DNA of 64,000 nucleotides, from NCBI GenBank assembly GCA_013076295.1, contig RQOL01000658.1, positions 868,001 through 932,000 on the forward strand, read 5' to 3'. A program made the translations under genes and the position numbers. The stretch comes from Sanderia malayensis. Its lineage: Eukaryota; Cnidaria; Scyphozoa; Semaeostomeae; Pelagiidae. The first letter of the stretch is position 1. Each line of letters starts with the position of its first letter. Below, piece by piece: positions 61,717-64,000 of this stretch. The notes under the pieces were generated by a model. That model saw only the letters and a program-made list of their open reading frames with translations. It ran no database searches and was not told the origin of the DNA.

Positions 61717-62936
61717 ATGGAAAACCTTACTATTGCAACTAGTATTTTCTTTTTGATAGCCGACGCTTTAGCAATAGCTGCACTTCGTACACCAAATTGG
61801 ATTGTAACCGAGTTTTCTGGTGAGTTTATGATTGTAAAACTTTTAGAACACTACCACTCTTGAGTTAAGTCAAATTAGAACATAGTTTATCGTGTTCTTT
61901 CAACCTTTTTTATCGTATAAAGAAACTGTAATTTGGTAACAAACATGATATGGCTATATAATGATATGGCTATATAATATAACAGCTGTAAATTTGACTG
62001 ACTGTTTTCATTCCAGGGATAACAAAACTTGGATTGACAGAAATGTGTATCACATTCAGGGGGCAAAAAACAGTGTGTGGTGAGCCGAAATTGCCCAACG
62101 AATGGGTGGCAACGTTGGTATTCATTGTGATTGGCATTATCCTGATCACCCTGGCATTACTCATGATCTTCTTCTCACTGTGGAATGAAAATTTGCTTGC
62201 TGTAGCTCGTTGGATTTCTTATTCTGGGAGTGAGTTTGCATTTCAAGATAATTTACTTCACTACATCTACACCCATATCAATACATCCATACCCATATCA
62301 TCCCCCTTGGTTTTGTGTTAATGATGTAAGGCTTTACAAAGTAATTTTATAGAAGTAGAAGAAATACTTTGAAAAACCAATCTGATTTACCATGAAGAAG
62401 CCACAGACCTAAAATTAAAAACCTGAAAACCATAACAACAAAAAATCTCTAAAATTTATAATCTAATTGTAAGTTATTAAAATCCAACTCTCTCTCTTTC
62501 TATGTGCCATATTCTTTCAGAACGTGGGCAGTCATGGTTTTCCACAAATTTCTATCCCAAAATCCCAAAAGTCAATTGTACAACAAGGCAGTCCATCAAG
62601 CAACCAAATTTTTATTAAATTCAGATGTTTTCATGGGTGGTTTATATCAAAATTCCACTCTTTTATAGTTGATACAATGTCATTTGGAAGAAACTTTGAT
62701 TGTTGCAAGAAGATTTTAATAAATATTTTTTATTTCTTCCAGCTGTGCTGTTTTGTGTGGCTGCAGTTATGTTTCCCTTTGGCCTTTACATCCCAGAAAT
62801 CGGAGGAGAAGCTTACAAATTGACAAGTGACACTAAAATAGGCTTCTCGTATTATTTATTTTTTACAGCAGTATTTTTCTCTGCAATGTCTTGCTCACTA
62901 AACAATCTTTTTGCTTTGCACTTTAACTTCCTATGA
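61717..62936 (+). CDS. MOSMO: Modulator of Smoothened protein (MOSMO)
   Basis: MOSMO is a tetraspan membrane protein that, with MEGF8 and MGRN1, lowers surface Smoothened and so damps Hedgehog signalling in vertebrates. Three exons, 61717-61819, 62017-62229 and 62743-62936, give 169 aa (human 167). The order matches: helix 1 (LTIATSIFFLIADALAIAAL) followed by TPNWI; an extracellular loop with two cysteines (GLTEMCITFRGQKTVCGEPK); LPNEWVATLVFIVIGIILIT; WISYSG; then VLFCVAAVMFPFGLY, EIGGEAYKL and a last helix (YYLFFTAVFFSAM). The claudin-like W...C...C pattern is kept. Confidence 0.92.
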
Positions 62937-63458
62937 TTCTTTTATACATTATTAATTACCATGAAACTTTTGTATATAGTATCGTAATAGCTAAATATCT
63001 CAGAGGAAATATTGTAATTTTTACCATCTTTAAGCAGGTAGATTTTAACAGTATTTGAAGAACTCTATCAGTTTAATGTGTCATATTTTGAATGTGATAA
63101 ATATTTGTGTTTTTGTTCATTTCCTGGTATGTTTAAATCACATGTAATATCTTTTTCTGTTTTTACACTCCTGGGTAGTTTTAAATGCCACTACTGCTTT
63201 GTTTTAGCATGTTGTTGTTTCATTCATTAACAACACCTTTTTGCACCAGCCAATTGGATTTCCTGGACAAGTCTTGCAGCACCTGAACTCTACATCAGCC
63301 AGCACTTTCTGATGCAAGCTATTGCCTTATGTATCTTAAAATAATTGCGGGAAACCAGGGGGTTACTGTAAGATTGATAACTTACCCCCCCTCTCAATAT
63401 TTTTCATTACCGAGTGCTGCATTGTGGGTGTGAAATCATTATCCAACACACGAGCAAA
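62937..63458. other. Intergenic, MOSMO 3' region to TMEM11 start
   Basis: AT-rich spacer of 522 bp between two same-strand genes, which should contain the MOSMO 3'UTR and the TMEM11 promoter. Nothing else was recognised. Confidence 0.45.
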
Positions 63459-64000
63459 ATGGCCGACGACGAGGAAGAGGGCCTAACCTCAATGGTTGAT
63501 GGCGGCAGTCTTTGCGTAGACACAGCAGAAGACAGGTATTGTGAATTCATTATTTATATTTATGAATTGATTGCTAAATGACCTTACACGAAGCCTATTA
63601 CTTTATGAAAAGAATTCCGAGGTGTAAATGCAAAAGGGCCTAGCTGTGATATGGCTTTGCTCCTTTCCTTGGCATGTGCTAGTGCTTATACAGCTTGAAT
63701 GGCCGAGCTGAAGAAGAACATGAAAGTTGTTTTGGGGTAGTTTTCTGATGTTCTTAGTTCTATTGCAGTGAATGGAGTGCTACACCAGAATACATAGTTA
63801 TAAGAGAAGTATTTGGCTCAGAAGATCCAGATACATATTCAGAAGAACAACTAGAAGATGCTTTGGAGGATGAAATCACCTACATTGTCATCGAACCAAG
63901 CAGAGTAGGCAACGAAACGTCAAAATGGATTCTGTTGGGGAATTTCCTCCACAAGACAACAGTGCTGGCTGGATTAGGCTGCTTGTCATCTGGACTCTTG
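63459..64000 (+). CDS. TMEM11: Transmembrane protein 11, 5' part (mitochondrial inner membrane), partial
   Basis: TMEM11 (PMI) shapes mitochondrial cristae and associates with MICOS. Two exons are visible, 63459-63535 and 63769 to the window edge, covering about 103 residues. The N-terminus is MADDEEEGLTSMVDGGSLCV. Exon 2 matches the family well: YIVIREVFGSE, EQLEDALEDEITYIVIEPSR (human has the same EYELEQALE...YIVIEPTR arrangement), VGNETSKWILLGNFLHKTTV and LAGLGCLSSG, the start of the first membrane helix. The rest lies beyond the window. Confidence 0.92.

Overview
The window is nuclear DNA from an early-branching animal, most likely a cnidarian (anthozoan-like); a sponge cannot be excluded. 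The reasons are intron-dense genes with GT-AG introns of about 100-700 bp, clear orthologues of animal proteins (SUZ12, CHMP6, actin, cytohesin, TXNDC11, MOSMO, TMEM11), AT-rich intergenic DNA, and many short inverted-repeat elements. No prokaryotic, viral or organellar segment was seen. Gene models were built by hand from splice sites, reading phase and remembered family sequences. Phases close for every model except the plus-strand gene at 22054-24035.

Layout. 1-1391 (-): start of an FCS zinc-finger protein, possibly L3MBTL-like, running off the left edge. 1392-12630: gene-poor DNA with several MITE-like elements. 12660-14069 (+): an intronless 469-residue disordered protein that I do not recognise. 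14934-21592 (-): SUZ12 (PRC2), head-to-head with a putative ciliary gene (22054-24035, +) across a 460-bp promoter holding E2F, E-box and X-box-like motifs. 24322-27433 (-): CHMP6 (ESCRT-III). 28292-29866 (-): actin, with two perfect CArG boxes upstream. 33257-37797 (-): cytohesin ARF-GEF. 38325-44265 (-): TXNDC11, divergent from MRPS7 (44740-46330, +). 46798-47547 (+): NDUFAB1. 48550-50811 (-): NUDCD3. 51153-57215 (-): SRP68. 57411-59522: a 189-bp tandem array fused to a 1.2-kb inverted duplication of the last exon of a coiled-coil gene (58482-59522, -). 60636-61458 (+): RPP21. 61717-62936 (+): MOSMO. 63459-64000 (+): start of TMEM11.

Most genes are unrelated housekeeping functions: chromatin silencing, membrane remodelling, cytoskeleton, ARF signalling, ER redox, mitochondrial translation and respiration, chaperoning, protein targeting, tRNA processing and Hedgehog attenuation. 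I see no operon. The only structural coupling is divergent promoters (SUZ12/ciliary gene, TXNDC11/MRPS7). The unusual content lies in the repeats: the coding palindrome, a 19-unit minisatellite in an SRP68 intron, and several families of TA-flanked or hAT-like MITEs, mostly in introns. I do not see a convincing new multi-gene system. The best candidates for new biology are the hairpin locus at 57.4-59.5 kb, the unidentified 469-residue protein and the SUZ12 divergent promoter.
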